The position numbers and the translations under genes were made by a program. A DNA stretch of 64,000 nt from Dipteris shenzhenensis (taxonomy: Eukaryota; Polypodiophyta; Polypodiopsida; Gleicheniales). Below are positions 50,008-62,089 of this stretch, in pieces; position 1 is the stretch's first letter, and the number at the start of each line of letters is the position of its first letter. The notes below the pieces were generated by a model, which saw nothing but the letters and a program-made list of their open reading frames with translations, was not told the DNA's origin and made no database searches. The stretch is taken from assembly GCA_047967505.1 (NCBI GenBank), contig CM106538.1, one strand, 5' to 3'.

Positions 50008-50957
50008 ATGGCATCCTCTTCCATGTCTGAAAAGGAGTTTTTCAGCATTTAAAAGTTTGATGGGACAAACTTTTCTTTGTGGAAAGAACAGATAAGGGAT
50101 GTGCTTATTCAAAAGAAGGAGATTACATCCTTGGCAAGGATTGAATCTAAGCCTACAGATATGTCTGAGGATGATTGGAATGAGTTGGATGCATTAGCAA
50201 AGTGTACTGTTACACTTTATCTTGCAAAGTAAGTATATTTCACGGTAGTAAAAATGAGCAGACTACGGAAGATTTGTGGAAGAAATTATCTGCCACTTAT
50301 GAGAAGGAAACTGCCTCTAATAAAGTTTACCTCATGAAGAGGTTGTTTGAGCTGCAGATGAAGGAAGAGGTCTCCATTTCTTCTCACTTGAAAGAATTCA
50401 ATATTATTTTCAGCCACCTTCAAGCTCAGAAGATGAATTTTGATGCGAAGACTAAGGCAATATTCCTCTTATCTTCATTGCTATCCTCATGAGATACCTT
50501 TCATACAGCTGTCGGTAACTGTGCACCTAGTGGAGTACTGAAGTTTGATGATGTTGTGGGTAGCTTATTGGCCGAGGAGATTAGATGAAAGTCTATCGAT
50601 GGCAACAAATAGGATGCAACCTTAAATGTGCAAAGGAGCATATCAGAGTTTGGGGGGAAGTCTCAAGAAAGATGGAAGTCTTGTAGCAAATTTAGGGCAC
50701 AAAACATTGAGTGTTGCCATTGTGGCAAGAAGGGCCACATGAAAAAGGATTGCTACAAGCTGAAAAGAGAGCAAAAGGATAAGAAAAAGAATGCAAATTG
50801 GGGTGCAAATAAGAAGGAAGAGAGTCCCAAGGAGGACAAAGGAAAAATGAAGATCGAAAAGATTAATGTAGTCATTGATATTAGTAACAATGACATTCTC
50901 TTTATGTCTATTCTACCTCCAGACTTGCTTACCACTTCAAATGATGCATATTCCTAG
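50008..50957 (+). pseudogene. copia-2 gag
   Basis: Starts MASSSMSEKEFFSI, then TAA in place of a codon before KFDGTNFSLWKEQIRDVLIQ. A UBN2-type gag core (LWKKLSATYEKETASNKVYL, LKEFNIIFSHLQAQKM) is followed after further stops by a CCHC zinc knuckle, CCHCGKKGHMKKDC (about 50712-50753). A frameshift occurs near 50228. Confidence 0.9.
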
Positions 50958-51963
50958 GATTGGATTTTGGTTTCTGGTGCTTAATTCCATGTTACTCCCC
51001 ATAGGGAATGGTTCTCCACTTCTGATAGTGGAAAAACACGTTGTGTGCATCTTGGAAATAGCTATGCATGTGACATAGTGGGAGCAGGTGACATAAAGTT
51101 TTCTCTTGCAAATGGGTCTAGATTTGTTTTAAAAAATATGAGACATGTGCCTAAGCTGACCAAGAGTCTCATTTCAGTGGGTCAACTAGATGATGTTGGT
51201 TTTCAGACCACCTTTGGCTTTCAAAGTTGGAAAATTCAGAAGGGCTCTATGGTTTTGGCAAGGGGTGCCAAGTGTGGGACATTGTATCCCTTACATGTAT
51301 CATGGGTGTCTAATCATGTTGTTGCAACAACCGAGCAGCCAAGTACTTCTTTGTGGCATTGCCAGTTGGGGCACATGAGCTAGAATGGAATGAAACTCTT
51401 ATGCCATTTGGGTTATGTACTACATTTGAGTTTTTTTGACTTTGAATTTTGTGAGCATTGTCTCTATGGGAAGCAAACTAAATCAGCCCATAAAAGAAGG
51501 GGAAAGAAAGAGCTTGAAAGTCTTGATTTGGTGCATTCAACCATATGTGGTCCCATCATTGCGCCTACACGGTCATTAGACGGGGCTGTTGCATACTATG
51601 TGACATTCATTGATGATGCAACTAGGAAAATGTGGGCTTATGCTATAGCTTGAAAGAGTGATGTGTTCCAAGTATTTCAGAAATGGTTGGCTTTAGTTGA
51701 AAAGCAATCAGGTAGAACACCTAAATGCCTACGGACGGGATGGACAATGGTGGAGAGTATCTCTCTCATGACTTTCAACATTTTTCTGATACACGTGGGA
51801 TCAAGAGGGAGCTCACATCCCCTCGTACTCTAGAGCAAAATCTAGTTGCAAAACAGATGAACCGCACCATTCAGAAAAGGTTGCAATGTATGCTTTCCGA
51901 TGCAAGTCTTTCAGGTGGTTTTTGAGCTGAGGCAATGAAGACTGCAGTGCATGTGATCAATAG
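50958..51963 (+). pseudogene. copia-2 protease and first half of integrase
   Basis: A degenerate protease site reads WILVSGA followed by a stop (DSGA in active copies). Frame 51045-51383 continues with MRHVPKLTKSLISVGQLDD and SLWHCQLGHMS (pre-integrase). The 51390-51653 frame has the Cys pair FCEHCLYGKQTK, a DLVHSTICGP core region and YVTFIDDATRKMWAY. Homology ends with AMKTAVHVIN exactly where the solo LTR starts. Confidence 0.9.
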
Positions 51964-52686
51964 TGTTAGACATCAATGCTCCACTCTCGTGTAACTATGC
52001 AGGAACTAGCTAACTCTACTTGTAAGCCCCCCATATGAGGAGAAGGCATTTGAGTAGCTCGGTTATCCGGTAGGTCTTGGTTTGGGCACCAGATGGGAGC
52101 CATGTGTGGCCTGATGCCTAGATGGAGTTGGCACACTGCCAACTAGGCTACATGCAAGTGCGGGAAGGCATCCCATGACTGACTGCACTGAGGGTAGACA
52201 GAGCATTTCCTGGGGTAGCCCACTCTCGGGTTGCGGGGCCCACTTGGAGCCCCAGATGTTCTCGAATGGCTCTAGGCCGAACAACGATCGTAGGTCAGTT
52301 GCTCTATTTTGCGCACCAGTTCTATCGTGTGGTCGGTGGCCTATATTTCGGGACCAACCCCCAATTGGCCAGTTTGGGCAGACTGGGTCGGTCACCAAAT
52401 TGGGTCTAACCGACTACGACTGGTGGCTATATAAGAGCAAGCCCGTGGAGCCCATTTCATCACTGGCTACAGCGACCCTGATTCCTTAGCATGCAGCCTC
52501 CGTCCTCTACTGTTTCCAGCTTGCCATCAAAGCTTCTTTCATAGGAGCACACGGTTGGGAGGCAACGCCATCTATTGTATCAGTTCTATAGTAATCAAAT
52601 TGTTCATTCTCCATACTATCTATTTTCTCTCTTTCGTACGAGATCCTATTATCTGTTGAGCATAGACGTTGTTTTATTTTCTAACA
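51964..52686 (+). mobile_element. Solo LTR of the copia-1 family (723 bp)
   Basis: TGTTAGACATCAATGCTCCA ... TATTTTCTAACA, flanked by AATAG on both sides (51959-51963 and 52687-52691). No internal sequence is present. Host integrase homology resumes at NRSPSKSLDGGILEEARSGK directly after it. Product of insertion followed by LTR-LTR recombination. Confidence 0.95.
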
Positions 52687-52691
52687 AATAG

Positions 52692-52780
52692 ATCACCTAG
52701 TAAGAGTTTGGATGGTGGTATTCTTGAAGAGGCACGGAGTGGTAAGAAGCCCTCTTACTCTCATTTATGCATATTTGTAC
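52692..52780 (+). pseudogene. copia-2 integrase C-terminal piece
   Basis: The frame reads NRSPSKSLDGGILEEARSGK then KPSYSHLCIF, the conserved C-terminal integrase region (usually PSYSHLRIFGC). It breaks off at the inversion. Confidence 0.85.
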
Positions 52781-53315
52781 TCCCACTTGCACTGATCCTC
52801 GCGGATCATAGCGTCCCTATAGCAAGAAGGCTCCCCGCAATCAAAAGTATCACATAGACAACCCCTAGAACAAATCTCTTTGGAGGTCTAGACACTCTAA
52901 CTGATCTTCTCATGGGCATTTCAGCTCGTTGTCCCACCTGCAAATCAGCCACATTTGGCTCATCATTTCCACCAATAGATGATCCATCATCTGCCCTTGA
53001 TTGTATACCTGTAGGAGCACCTGGTGGCACCATTTCCTACACATTCGATGCATGGAGAGCTTGCTATCTATCAACATATGCAGGTGGATTCACATCTTGG
53101 AAAGTGATTCTCCTCATTTCCACATCCCTCATGGGTTTCTTATGCATCTTCTTCTCATTGAAGACCACATCATGGCTTCGTATGATCTTCTTTGCTTCTG
53201 GATCCCAGAGACGATAGCCCATCTCTCCACTTTCACCATAACCCAAAAAGATGCATTTCTTAGACTTAGGATCTAGCTTCTTCGAAAGCTATTTTGGCAC
53301 ATGTGCATATGCCTC
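52781..53315 (-). pseudogene. Inverted segment of copia-2 (integrase/RT linker)
   Basis: Read on the minus strand, this gives AYAHVPK, then KLDPKSKKCIFLGYGESGEM, GYRLWDPEAKKIIRSHDVVF and, further on, RRSVRVSRPPKRF, the normal order for the integrase end and the linker before RT. All neighbouring copia-2 coding sequence is on the plus strand. The two ends fit the plus-strand reading at 52780 (SYSHLCIF) and 53316 (QSEMDSLMKNKTWDL). Confidence 0.85.
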
Positions 53316-54790
53316 ATTATGCAATCAGAGATGGATTCACTCATGAAAAATAAGACTTGGGACTTGATTTCTTTGACACATCAAAAGAAAGCATTGCCAT
53401 GTAAATGGGTCTACAAGATGAAGGTCACAGGTGATGATATGCCTAAGTACAAGGCCCATTTGGTTGCTGCTAAAGAGTTCAAGCAAGAGAGGGGTGTGGA
53501 CTTTGATGAAAACTTCTCTCCAATTGTGAAGATGACCACACTTAGATGCATACTTGGACTTGTGGTAGCAGAGGATATGGAGCTTATGCAAATGGATGTC
53601 AAGATAGCTTTTTTGCATGTAGATCTACATGAGGAAATTTACATAATACAGTCGAAAGGCTTTGAAGAAAAGGGCAAAGAAATTTTGGTTTGCAAGGTGA
53701 AAAAGAGTCTTTATGGCCTTAAGCAAGCACCTAGAGAATGATATCAGAAGTTTGATGCTTTCATTCAGTCCCACGGTTTTAGAAAAAAGTGATCACTAAC
53801 TCTATACTAAAAGGGCTAAGGATAATAGCCTCATAATCCTAGCACTTTATGTGGATGATGTGCTATTGGCTAGCAAGAACACTTATGAGCTGGATGCATT
53901 AAAGTCCAAGTTGCATGAGCCTTTGACATGAAGGATTTGGGACCTGCAGATCATATTCTTGGTATGCGCATCATGCATGACTAGCGTAGGAAACTCCTTT
54001 GGCTTTCATAGGAGTATGTTACAAAAGTATTGCAGTGTTTCAATATGGAGGGGGGGAAGGCAATAAGTACTCCATTGCCTCCATATGTGAAACTGAGTCA
54101 GGCAAATAGTCCCAACTTAGATGAGGAGAGGGCCATGATGGACAAGGTTCCTTGTGCGCATCAACAGTTGGGAGTCTTATGTATGTTATGACAGCTACTA
54201 GACTAGACATTGCATTTGTAGTGGGAGTTTTTAGCCAGTATATGGCTAATCCAAGAAAGAGGCATTGGGAGGTAGTCAAGTGCATCATGAGGTACATCAA
54301 GGGTACCAAGGAGATGTGCGTCTGCTTTGGCAGAGGAGAGATGTGTGTACTTGGGTACACAGATTCAGACAATGCATGTGGATAGTAGGAGATCCACCAC
54401 TTCCACCTTTGTAGGTGGTGTAGTGTCATGGATGTCTCACGCATAGAAGTGCATTTCTTTGTCTACTATAGAGACTGAGTATGTTGCAGCCACAGAGAGT
54501 TATAAGGAGGCTATATGGCTTGATCAGCTAGTGGGAGATTTAGAGATCCATACAGGTGTACCGACATTGCGTGATTCCATGAGTGCTATTCAACTAGCAT
54601 AGAATCCAATCTTTCATGCAAAGGCTAAACACATTGAGGTCAGGTACTACTTCATCAGGGAGGTACTTGAGGACAAGTGTGTAGAGCTTGTCAAGGTTCA
54701 TACAGATGATAACCTTGCAGATATGTTGACGAAGAGTCTACCTAGTCAATAGTTTGAATATTGTCAGGTATTGATGGGCATCAGATAGTA
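53316..54790 (+). pseudogene. copia-2 reverse transcriptase and RNase H
   Basis: RVT_2 runs from SEMDSLMKNKTWDLISLTHQ through WVYKMKVTGDD, GVDFDENFSPIVKMTTLRCI and MDVKIAFLHVDLHEEIYI to KKSLYGLKQAPRE, with a stop at 53741. LYVDDVLLAS follows (YVDD at 53848-53859). Then come frame changes, YVMTATRLDIAFVVGVFSQY and an RNase H remnant (GYTDSDNACG, STTSTFVGGVVSWM, AKAKHIEVRYYFIREVLEDK, NLADMLTKSLPSQ). At least six stops or frameshifts. Confidence 0.92.
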
Positions 54791-54832
54791 TGTCCACTCT
54801 CTTCAAGGCACATTTTCCTTTAAGTGGGAGGT

Positions 54833-55026
54833 TGTGGGGGTTAAAGACCACTGTGCCTTAACCCCAATTATGTATAATACTCAAACATATATATATATAT
54901 ATATATATTATGGATGACATAGAAGATTAGGGTCTTTTGCACCCACCAAAACTTGTGTGGCTCTCCCTTGTGGTCCTCCCTCTTTCTCACCTTCTTCCAT
55001 TCTGCTTCCATTGTTGAGATCTTTCA
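54833..55026 (+). repeat. 3' LTR of copia-2 (194 bp)
   Basis: Counterpart of 48381-48569. It carries an expanded (AT)n of about 26 bp where the 5' LTR has CA/TA. Confidence 0.93.
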
Positions 55027-55031
55027 ATTAG

Positions 55032-57000
55032 TTGAGAAGAAAATAATGGCACACTCATCATCTTTAGGGAGATATATTTCCAAAGATTTTTTCCATGAGA
55101 GAAATAGATAGGTCTATTCTAAGCGTGTGTGTGCTTTCTAAGAGGAAAAGAATGTCACAAAGAAGAGCAACGATGAGTTTGACTTCTACAATAAGATTTT
55201 AGCGATTCAAAATAAGCAAAGATGCAGCCGACTCCTACAATGACTACATAGCAGCACTTCAAGTTTCAACACAATAGAAGAGCACTATAGCAATTCTAGC
55301 AACAAGCAGCAGCACACAAACAACTACGACAAACAAAAGGGCTCACGCTAGATGTTGAGGATCCATTGCAACATCATGCAATCATATGTGCATAGCACTA
55401 ACACAAAAGGGTGCTAAAAGGCACAAGGGTTGAAAACCCTAGCCCTAACCCTAAAGGGGTTTGTATATATTCATTCTTTTAAACTAATTTAGAGTACAGT
55501 TAGTCATTTTTCTATGTTCTCTAGCTATGCCCTCTCTCCTCATCTCCACTCTTCTCCTCTCCATCTCCATATTTTTTCATGGGATCAAAACATGGTTGCA
55601 CCTTTGTTTAAGCCACCATCCTTATGAGAGAGCTTGTGATTGAGAGGTCTTCTTCTTTTTCTTCCGGTGAGAGAAATTTTGTTCATGTGACAGACTTCCA
55701 TTCATTGAGAGCTCATTTCTTTGAAGTTTTCTATTCATTTCATTGTGAGGATTTCCATTGTGAGATAGACTAAGAGTTGCTCATTGAGAGCAATAGAGAC
55801 TTATTGAGAGAGGAGAGTCTTATTTATTCTCTGAGAGAGTATTTTGTGTTTACTTGGGAGATCCCTTTGCTCAAATCTTCCATAGCTGCCTTAGTCTCAT
55901 AGGTAGTAGCTCCATACTATTTTGGAACTGTTCAAACACTCTTGGTTCAAAGTTTCTCTTCCATAGATTGTGAGCTAGTTGGGCAGCTCTATTCCTTGAT
56001 CTCACGAATGTTTGTTACACTTATTTTCATCTTCAGCTTTGACTTGTTTGCACTTGTCCAAGCTTCTCAAAGCATCGACTACGCAAAGCCAATCAATGTG
56101 GCACCATATTGCAAGTCAGCCTCAACAAGAAGTGCAACACAACACCAACTCCCCCTACCGATTCTAACTGACTGACAGTCCCAACGAGGCAAACAAGAAA
56201 ACCACCATGACTCGATGCCAAATTAGCGGCTCACAAAAGCTCATGGAGTGGCACAATGGCTCCTACAAACTCCCAACAATGCCAATGCCATCGAGCCAAC
56301 AAACTTAGTTGTCTCTATAAGCTACTCAAACGAAGCCAACAAGCACATGGCCTAAAGCAAAGCAAGGCAACTTAATGTGGGATGACTAGCAGCAATGTCA
56401 ACTGGCAATACCTACAAGGCAAGACAACAACGAATAGCACACAATTAGACGTGACTCTCTATAGCACCCGCAAGCACACAAGACAGCTACACTATAGCAG
56501 GGCAAGAAACAATAACATCAATGGAACCCTGAACTATGCAGTAACTCCTACTACCAACCTCTACAACCATCTAGCCACAAAGAGTGACTCGGTCTATCTA
56601 CAACTCACAAAGCACAACACAAAGGTAGGACAGCAACAACTAACCCAACTCAAGGCTACTACACACACAAAGCGCCTTCTACAATAGCTATCAAGAACTC
56701 CAACACATGTAATGACTCCGTCAACAACCACAAGGCAACATCACAATGTGCTCTGTCCAAAAGGGCAACACCCAACAATAGTTCCACCTACAATGCAGAC
56801 AAGCATTGCCCAACCACTCCACCGACAAAAAGTCTAACCTGCCAAAATCTATCTGATTTTGACATCATCATAATTCGAAGCAAGAGGATGGATGCTATCA
56901 AAGAGTGACTAGATAACCTAGAGGCATATTCACAATAAGTAGATATTCATGCTCAAGTTGAGAGCTACAGCTTGCCCAGAGTGAGCTAGTCGCGGGGCTT
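55032..57000. other. Intergenic; A/C-rich stretch, no gene recognised
   Basis: Plant telomere-like AACCCTAGCCCTAACCCTAA occurs at about 55435. From about 56050 to 56850 the plus strand is strongly A/C-rich, with many ACAA and CAAC words, giving open but domain-free Thr/Asn/Gln-rich frames such as 56382-56687. Confidence 0.5.
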
Positions 57001-57015
57001 GAACACATCAAGTAT

Positions 57016-58320
57016 ATGGCAACCAAACTATATACCAGAAGACAGTGGGTAGGCAAGCTAGATAGACCAACCAAAGAAACTTTCAAACTCATTTATAGGA
57101 AAAGAGTGGTTGAGGAAATTCCTATGCTTGAAATTGGTGAAAATAGGTGGGCCCACTCAGATGCTGAAAACAATGAGCTTGTTTGCATTCATTTTAGGAA
57201 GTTATTGGCAAGCACTATGCAGATTGATGATGATGCTATGCAGGCTAGAAATAGGTGTCAAACAGCCAGGAAGAAAGTCACCATTGGGCTTGATGTACAA
57301 AATTTGGAGGTCCCCTTACTCTGAAGGAACTCAAAGAAGTTGTTCATGTTATGAAGGATGGCAAGACCCCAAGGGAAGACCTTCCTATTGAGTTCTACAA
57401 ATCCTTTTGGGATTGGGTTGGTCCTGGACTCCTTCAGGTATGGCAAGAAATCCTATCAAGTTGCTCTCTTCCTGATCATGTAAATAGTGGTATAATTAAT
57501 CTTATTCCCAAGGAAGATAGGAAAGACATCATAGAAAATTGGAGACCTTTCACTATGCTTAATTGTAGTTATAAATTTTTGCCAAAGCATTGGCCCTTAG
57601 GATCCAGCATAAGATGGACAGGTGGATCCTATAGGAATAGAAGGGGAAGTGAATATGCCAAAGAATCTAGTTAGGATATTTGCATTATTAAGGTTGATTT
57701 TAATATAGCCTATGACAGACTTGACTGGGATTCTTAATTCAATTATGAGAGACATGGGTTTGGGTCCAACCTATATCTCATATGCTCAAATTTTAGTATC
57801 AAATGTGTCAGCCAAAGTTTGTATCAATGTTGAGATGTCCTCACCTTCCCTTTGAAAAGAACTATTAGACAAGGTTGTCCCATCGCCCCCCTACTTATGC
57901 TATGGCTGCGGATACTCTGGGGTGGCTACTCATTGACAAAACACAAGCTGGTTCACTAAATGATATAGAAATGCCGTTTGGAAAACAACTTGTTATGCAG
58001 AAATTTATTGACAATGCTAATCTCATGCCTAGGAACTCCCCCCAAGATGTTCGTCAAGTTTTGAAGTGTTTGTAAATTTTTTGTACAGCGTCTGGTTCTC
58101 AAATAAATCATAGCAAAAATGGTTCTTGCACACTCAGTGGGAAGCTGCAAGAGGAACTACAACACCTAGGATGTTAGTTGATCCCTAAAGGAACTATTTT
58201 CAGACTATTAGGCATCCCCATGGGTTTTGACGTCTCCATGAAGGATCAATGGGAATGGGTCCTAAATAGGTCTAGTTACAAACTAGAGAAGTGGAGATGC
58301 TTTCAGGCTATGTAATTAAG
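57016..58320 (+). mobile_element. LINE (L1-type) reverse transcriptase remnant
   Basis: Several plus-strand frames form one decayed ORF2. A linker region includes IGENRWAHSDAENNELVCIH. Frame 57351-57674 contains DGKTPREDLPIEFYKSFWDW, SGIINLIPKEDRKDIIENWR and PFTMLNCSYKFLPK, typical non-LTR RT motifs (PKxGD..DxxNWRPISLLN). Frame 57875-58075 includes MAADTLGWLLIDKTQAGSLN and QKFIDNANL, where an active copy would have the catalytic FADD. More than five stops or frameshifts occur. No poly(A) tail or target duplication was located. Confidence 0.85.
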
Positions 58321-58697
58321 TTGTTCAAGTGTTCAAAGTTCTTGGCAAATTCCTAGAAGTAGAAAATAAATTTCCATCAATGCTAGAGGTGATCAAATGG
58401 ATTGCATTAAATTAGACCTAGCTACAAATCTCCCCAGTTTCATCTATATTGTGCTTATAAATGGACATATCTACAAAGAACAGCTACTTGTGTTTACAAG
58501 AATTTACCAAACTTGTGTTTCTTATTTGGTCTAAATAGGTACATATTATCAAATACTTTGTAGTAAGTGGGCCAAGTCTAAGAGGGTCTCTAAAGTTCTA
58601 GGTGAAACATGCTAAAAAGTGTATTCATAAAGTCATTAAAACAAGAAATACACAATACATGTTGGGCAGTGATGAAAAGGCAAAAAGCTAACTTAAC
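58321..58697. other. Intergenic or LINE 3' remnant
   Basis: AT-rich, no domain recognised. It may still be decayed LINE sequence. Confidence 0.4.
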
Positions 58698-59020
58698 ATG
58701 GAATTTCCACACAATCATTACTATAAGACTTGTAATTGTACAATGTACGTTGCTTTGAATGATGAAGAGGCAAAATTGTTGGCCTTTGATCACAAAAATT
58801 ATAATGACTATTGTAAGTCAATGTCATGGATAGAATGAGTGCACTTTTATTATCATTACTATAATACTTGTAACTTTATATGGAGTTTCCACATAATCAT
58901 TACTATAAGGCTTATAACTATACATTGTATTGTGGTTTGATTGATGAAGAGGAAAATTTGTTAGCCTTTGATCACAAAAAGTACAATGACTATTAAGTAA
59001 ATGTCATGGTAGAATGAGTT
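58698..59020. repeat. Direct duplication, period about 180 bp
   Basis: ATGGARTTTCCACAYAATCA and GCCTTTGATCACAAAAA occur in both copies (about 58698-58840 and 58877-59016). Confidence 0.85.
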
Positions 59021-59924
59021 ATTGTTATTATAATGATTTTGGGGAAATCCTCAAGGAGGGTTGATCTACCATTACTCTAGAGTTTGATATCCTTACTAAA
59101 CGACAAGAATTGCAACATCTATTAAGGACCCCTTAAGACAAAGTAATATCTTTAGAACATCAGATTCTACATTCCATGTTGCTTTTCATGATAGTAAAGC
59201 ATGGGATCTCATTAATGTCATTTTTAAAAATGGGAAAACCTGGTGGTCAAAGGACAAAGAAGGGTTGTAGTCAAAGGAAGCAAGCTTGACATGGTACCAT
59301 TGAAGCCACTACCTAAAGAGATCTAACCATAGCATAGAAAAAAATGCAATGAATTAAACATGAAACTTTGATTAAGTGCATGCTTGGTAGAGTTGCAGCT
59401 GAGAAACTATCTCTAGATGACATGGGTCGTGAATTTGATGAGTAAGCAAACATCTCTCTTTTGCTTCATGGGGTCTTCTTTCAAATAAAAAATTTTGCTA
59501 CATGTCTATTTTGCTTCATGAGGTTTCTTTTGTCAAAGAAATGTGTTTCATACGTGCTTAAATCTAGGGATAAAATATGTATGATAATGCAAGAATGCAT
59601 GTTGACAATTGAACATGCCTAGCTGGAATGTAGTTCAAGAAATGCAATTCAAAGAGGAGTACCCCAAGAGCAAAATGGAGAGTCTTTTTCATGCTTTCAT
59701 AAGACCATGGTAAGTAAGTTCAAGACTAAGCAAATTTATGTTATTTTTCCAATGTAAGATTTGTACAACATAATATATGAAATTAATTTATTGACATTAA
59801 CATTTAGAAACGTGGAATGAGGCTTGTGAAACAATCAATATCTTGAAAGCTTAACTTCTTTTGTTTGGGTTCTTCTCAATTGCAATTGATTTGTAAAGAA
59901 ATCCATTGTACATTATTGTTGGAT
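59021..59924. other. Intergenic, no gene recognised
   Basis: TTTTGCTTCATGGGGTCTTC and TTTTGCTTCATGAGGTTTCT near 59459 and 59510 are a small duplication. Nothing else supported. Confidence 0.45.
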
Positions 59925-60105
59925 AGGTGATGTCCATGTCATAGCTCTATGAGGCCACTCAAAAGCACGAATGCAACGTGCTATTGCAATGTGACATAAT
60001 CCATTGTATGATCTTGTTGTATAGGTGATGTCCATGTTCCACAGCTTTATGCCATTAGTGAGGCCACTCAATAGCCACAAATGCAATGCTATTGCATCTT
60101 GCACA
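59925..60105. repeat. Diverged tandem duplication of about 100 bp
   Basis: ATAGGTGATGTCCATGT, GAGGCCACTCAA and CACRAATGCAA occur twice. Confidence 0.75.
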
Positions 60106-60109
60106 TTGG

Positions 60110-60350
60110 TCCAATTGATTAGTTAGCGCCCTCAATTTGGGTATAAGGTCATACACCAATTCATTGATTTTTTATTTGATTTGGTTGAGCTTCAACATCA
60201 CATCTTCCTTGGTAAACTCAGGTTGAAACCTTTCAAGAATTATTCCTCCAATTTGGTCCAAGTGGTGAAATGATCATCTAGATACTTCTCAAACCACTCA
60301 ATGAATTTATCTACAAATGTGGTGGCAAAGAACATCTAGTAATCTTCCGT
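60110..60350 (-). pseudogene. Ty3-gypsy gag fragment
   Basis: The minus strand reads FVDKFIEWFEKYLDDHFTTW TKLEE. After a one-base shift near 60240 it continues LERFQPEFTKEDVMLKLNQI, a TAA, then KINELVYDLIPKLRALTNQL. This is the central part of the retrotransposon gag domain in plant gypsy elements. It is isolated, with no LTR or other gypsy gene adjoining on this strand. Confidence 0.8.
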
Positions 60351-61980
60351 GTGCAATGTTGTCCCTATTTTCAAAAACTTTGGAAGTGGGAACAAGAATT
60401 GTCCCACATATTTTTGGATGCTGATTTGTTTGTCTGGTAATGCATTTGTGATTGCCTTTGTTTTGGGCTTTTGCAAGGTAGAGTGCCATTTCCAAACTAC
60501 TAAGTGAAGCATGCACTCAAAGAAAGTGCATGCTCAGATGGTTGCAACAACAACAAATGAATGCAAGGCAAGTAAACAAACATTTTGGTCAAGGCACGTG
60601 GAAAGAAAGAGAGAATTCTCATGACAATGCAATGATAGAAAGCATCTTCTATTACATAGAAAAGTTTATGTGCAAAAGCAGTACATCCAGCTCATTGGCC
60701 AAGCACAACACACCCACTAGTTATAATAGCAAAATGGATGACCATTCCTATCTCTTAGCCACTTCATTATATACAACTCCCTTTGACTAGGCATGGTGGG
60801 AGCCACTCACCTACATTTACATTTGGTTGCACCTACACTATATGGTGACTTTAAGGCTAACAGTAGAATACTTTTTGAGAAGGCATCCCCTATCGCTAAG
60901 CTTCGTGTGCTTGGAAAATGGTAGTATTCAGGTTTGTTCCACACAATACTGACTTGAGCAAATGGATGTACCCTTGCTTTCTTTAAGTCTTCTCTTTGTT
61001 GAGGTGCCTTTGTTTGTTTGGCATGCTTTATTTTGCTTCATTCCTTCACTCAACTTCATCTCCTATTGAAGCCCTTCATTTAGGGGGTTTAACATATCAA
61101 TTTTCTTGAGCAATTATCAAAAGCTCCATGCAAGAAAAAATGATGATGGTATAGTATTCCTAAAGTCCTTGAAAGTCCAAGTGTGCTTGCACAAGCTTTC
61201 AAGCTGCAAACAAATGTGACAACATCAGGAGACAAACCCTCCAGTTACATGACCACATTGAATGTCATATTTCTCTACTACAATTACATTTTGACCGTTT
61301 TCAAAGCACATACTATATACTATGTCTATGTTCAATTTGAACTACAAAACAAGTTACTTAAGAAAAGAGAGATGATTTAATTGATAAGAATTGGCGGCTT
61401 TTTATATTGATTCTAATAAAGATTCATAGCCTCTCATAGTGCCAATATGCCTAAGTTTCTTCATCACCAAGATATTGAAATAATCGTGAGAGTGTGTTGC
61501 AAAAGGATAAAATATTATGTGACTTACACATCTCTTGTTCTCCACTAACCAATATCCAGTTAAAATATTGTCATGGGTAGAGGGGAGGCGATATCTCTTC
61601 ATTCCCCTCACCTTAGGCTTCATCCTATAGTATGGACAAAAGGTTATTTTGCTCTTGATAAAAACAGGAGAAAACTATTACCAACAAATGGGGTTGCATT
61701 TGCAACATATATCACTGATAGCACTCATGATAGATCTAGACTCAGTGTGGAATAAAAAATGAAAAGCCTCCACAATGTTGTTGTTGTAACAATCATGAAT
61801 TGCTCAAGCAAGCCCTTGAGCTCCTTGGTTTATAGGGAACTTCAAACACTTTGAAACCTTATGGTATGATAACAATAACAATAACAATTGTGTATTCATT
61901 CTTTGGCACTAATTTTCCCAATTCATTGCAATCAACATTGATCATCATTCATTGAAAACACATGGAATATTTTCTTTTTC
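60351..61980. other. Intergenic, no gene recognised
   Basis: Short frames only; none carries a domain. Confidence 0.45.
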
Positions 61981-62080
61981 ATCAAAGCTATCTTACATGA
62001 CATGGACAATGAAGAAGATGATGATGACCTATCAAAGCTATCTTACATGACATGGACAATGAAGAAGATGATGATGGCCT
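61981..62080. repeat. 50-bp tandem duplication (2 copies)
   Basis: ATCAAAGCTATCTTACATGA ... GATGATGRCCT occurs twice with a single mismatch. Confidence 0.95.
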
Positions 62081-62089
62081 GGTGGTTAA

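Larger units (their letters stand above)
48381..55026 (+). mobile_element. Ty1-copia LTR retrotransposon (copia-2), complete but decayed
   Basis: Different family from copia-1, in plus orientation. LTRs of 189 bp (48381-48569) and 194 bp (54833-55026) run TGTGGGRGTTAAAGACCAC to GAGATCTYTCA. The target duplication is ATTAG (48376-48380 and 55027-55031). The primer-binding site TGGTATCAAAGC lies at 48571, and a purine tract AAGTGGGAGGT precedes the 3' LTR. A leader of about 1.4 kb precedes gag at 50008. Stops, frameshifts, a nested solo LTR (51964-52686) and an internal inversion show it is long dead. Confidence 0.95.

Noticed and set aside
54040-54444. 134-codon minus-strand frame
   Set aside because: Shadow of the copia-2 RT/RNase H on the plus strand.
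55430-55460. Telomere-like CCCTAACCCTAAA as a true telomeric tract
   Set aside because: Only about three degenerate units, far too short. Such motifs are common as telo-boxes or by chance.
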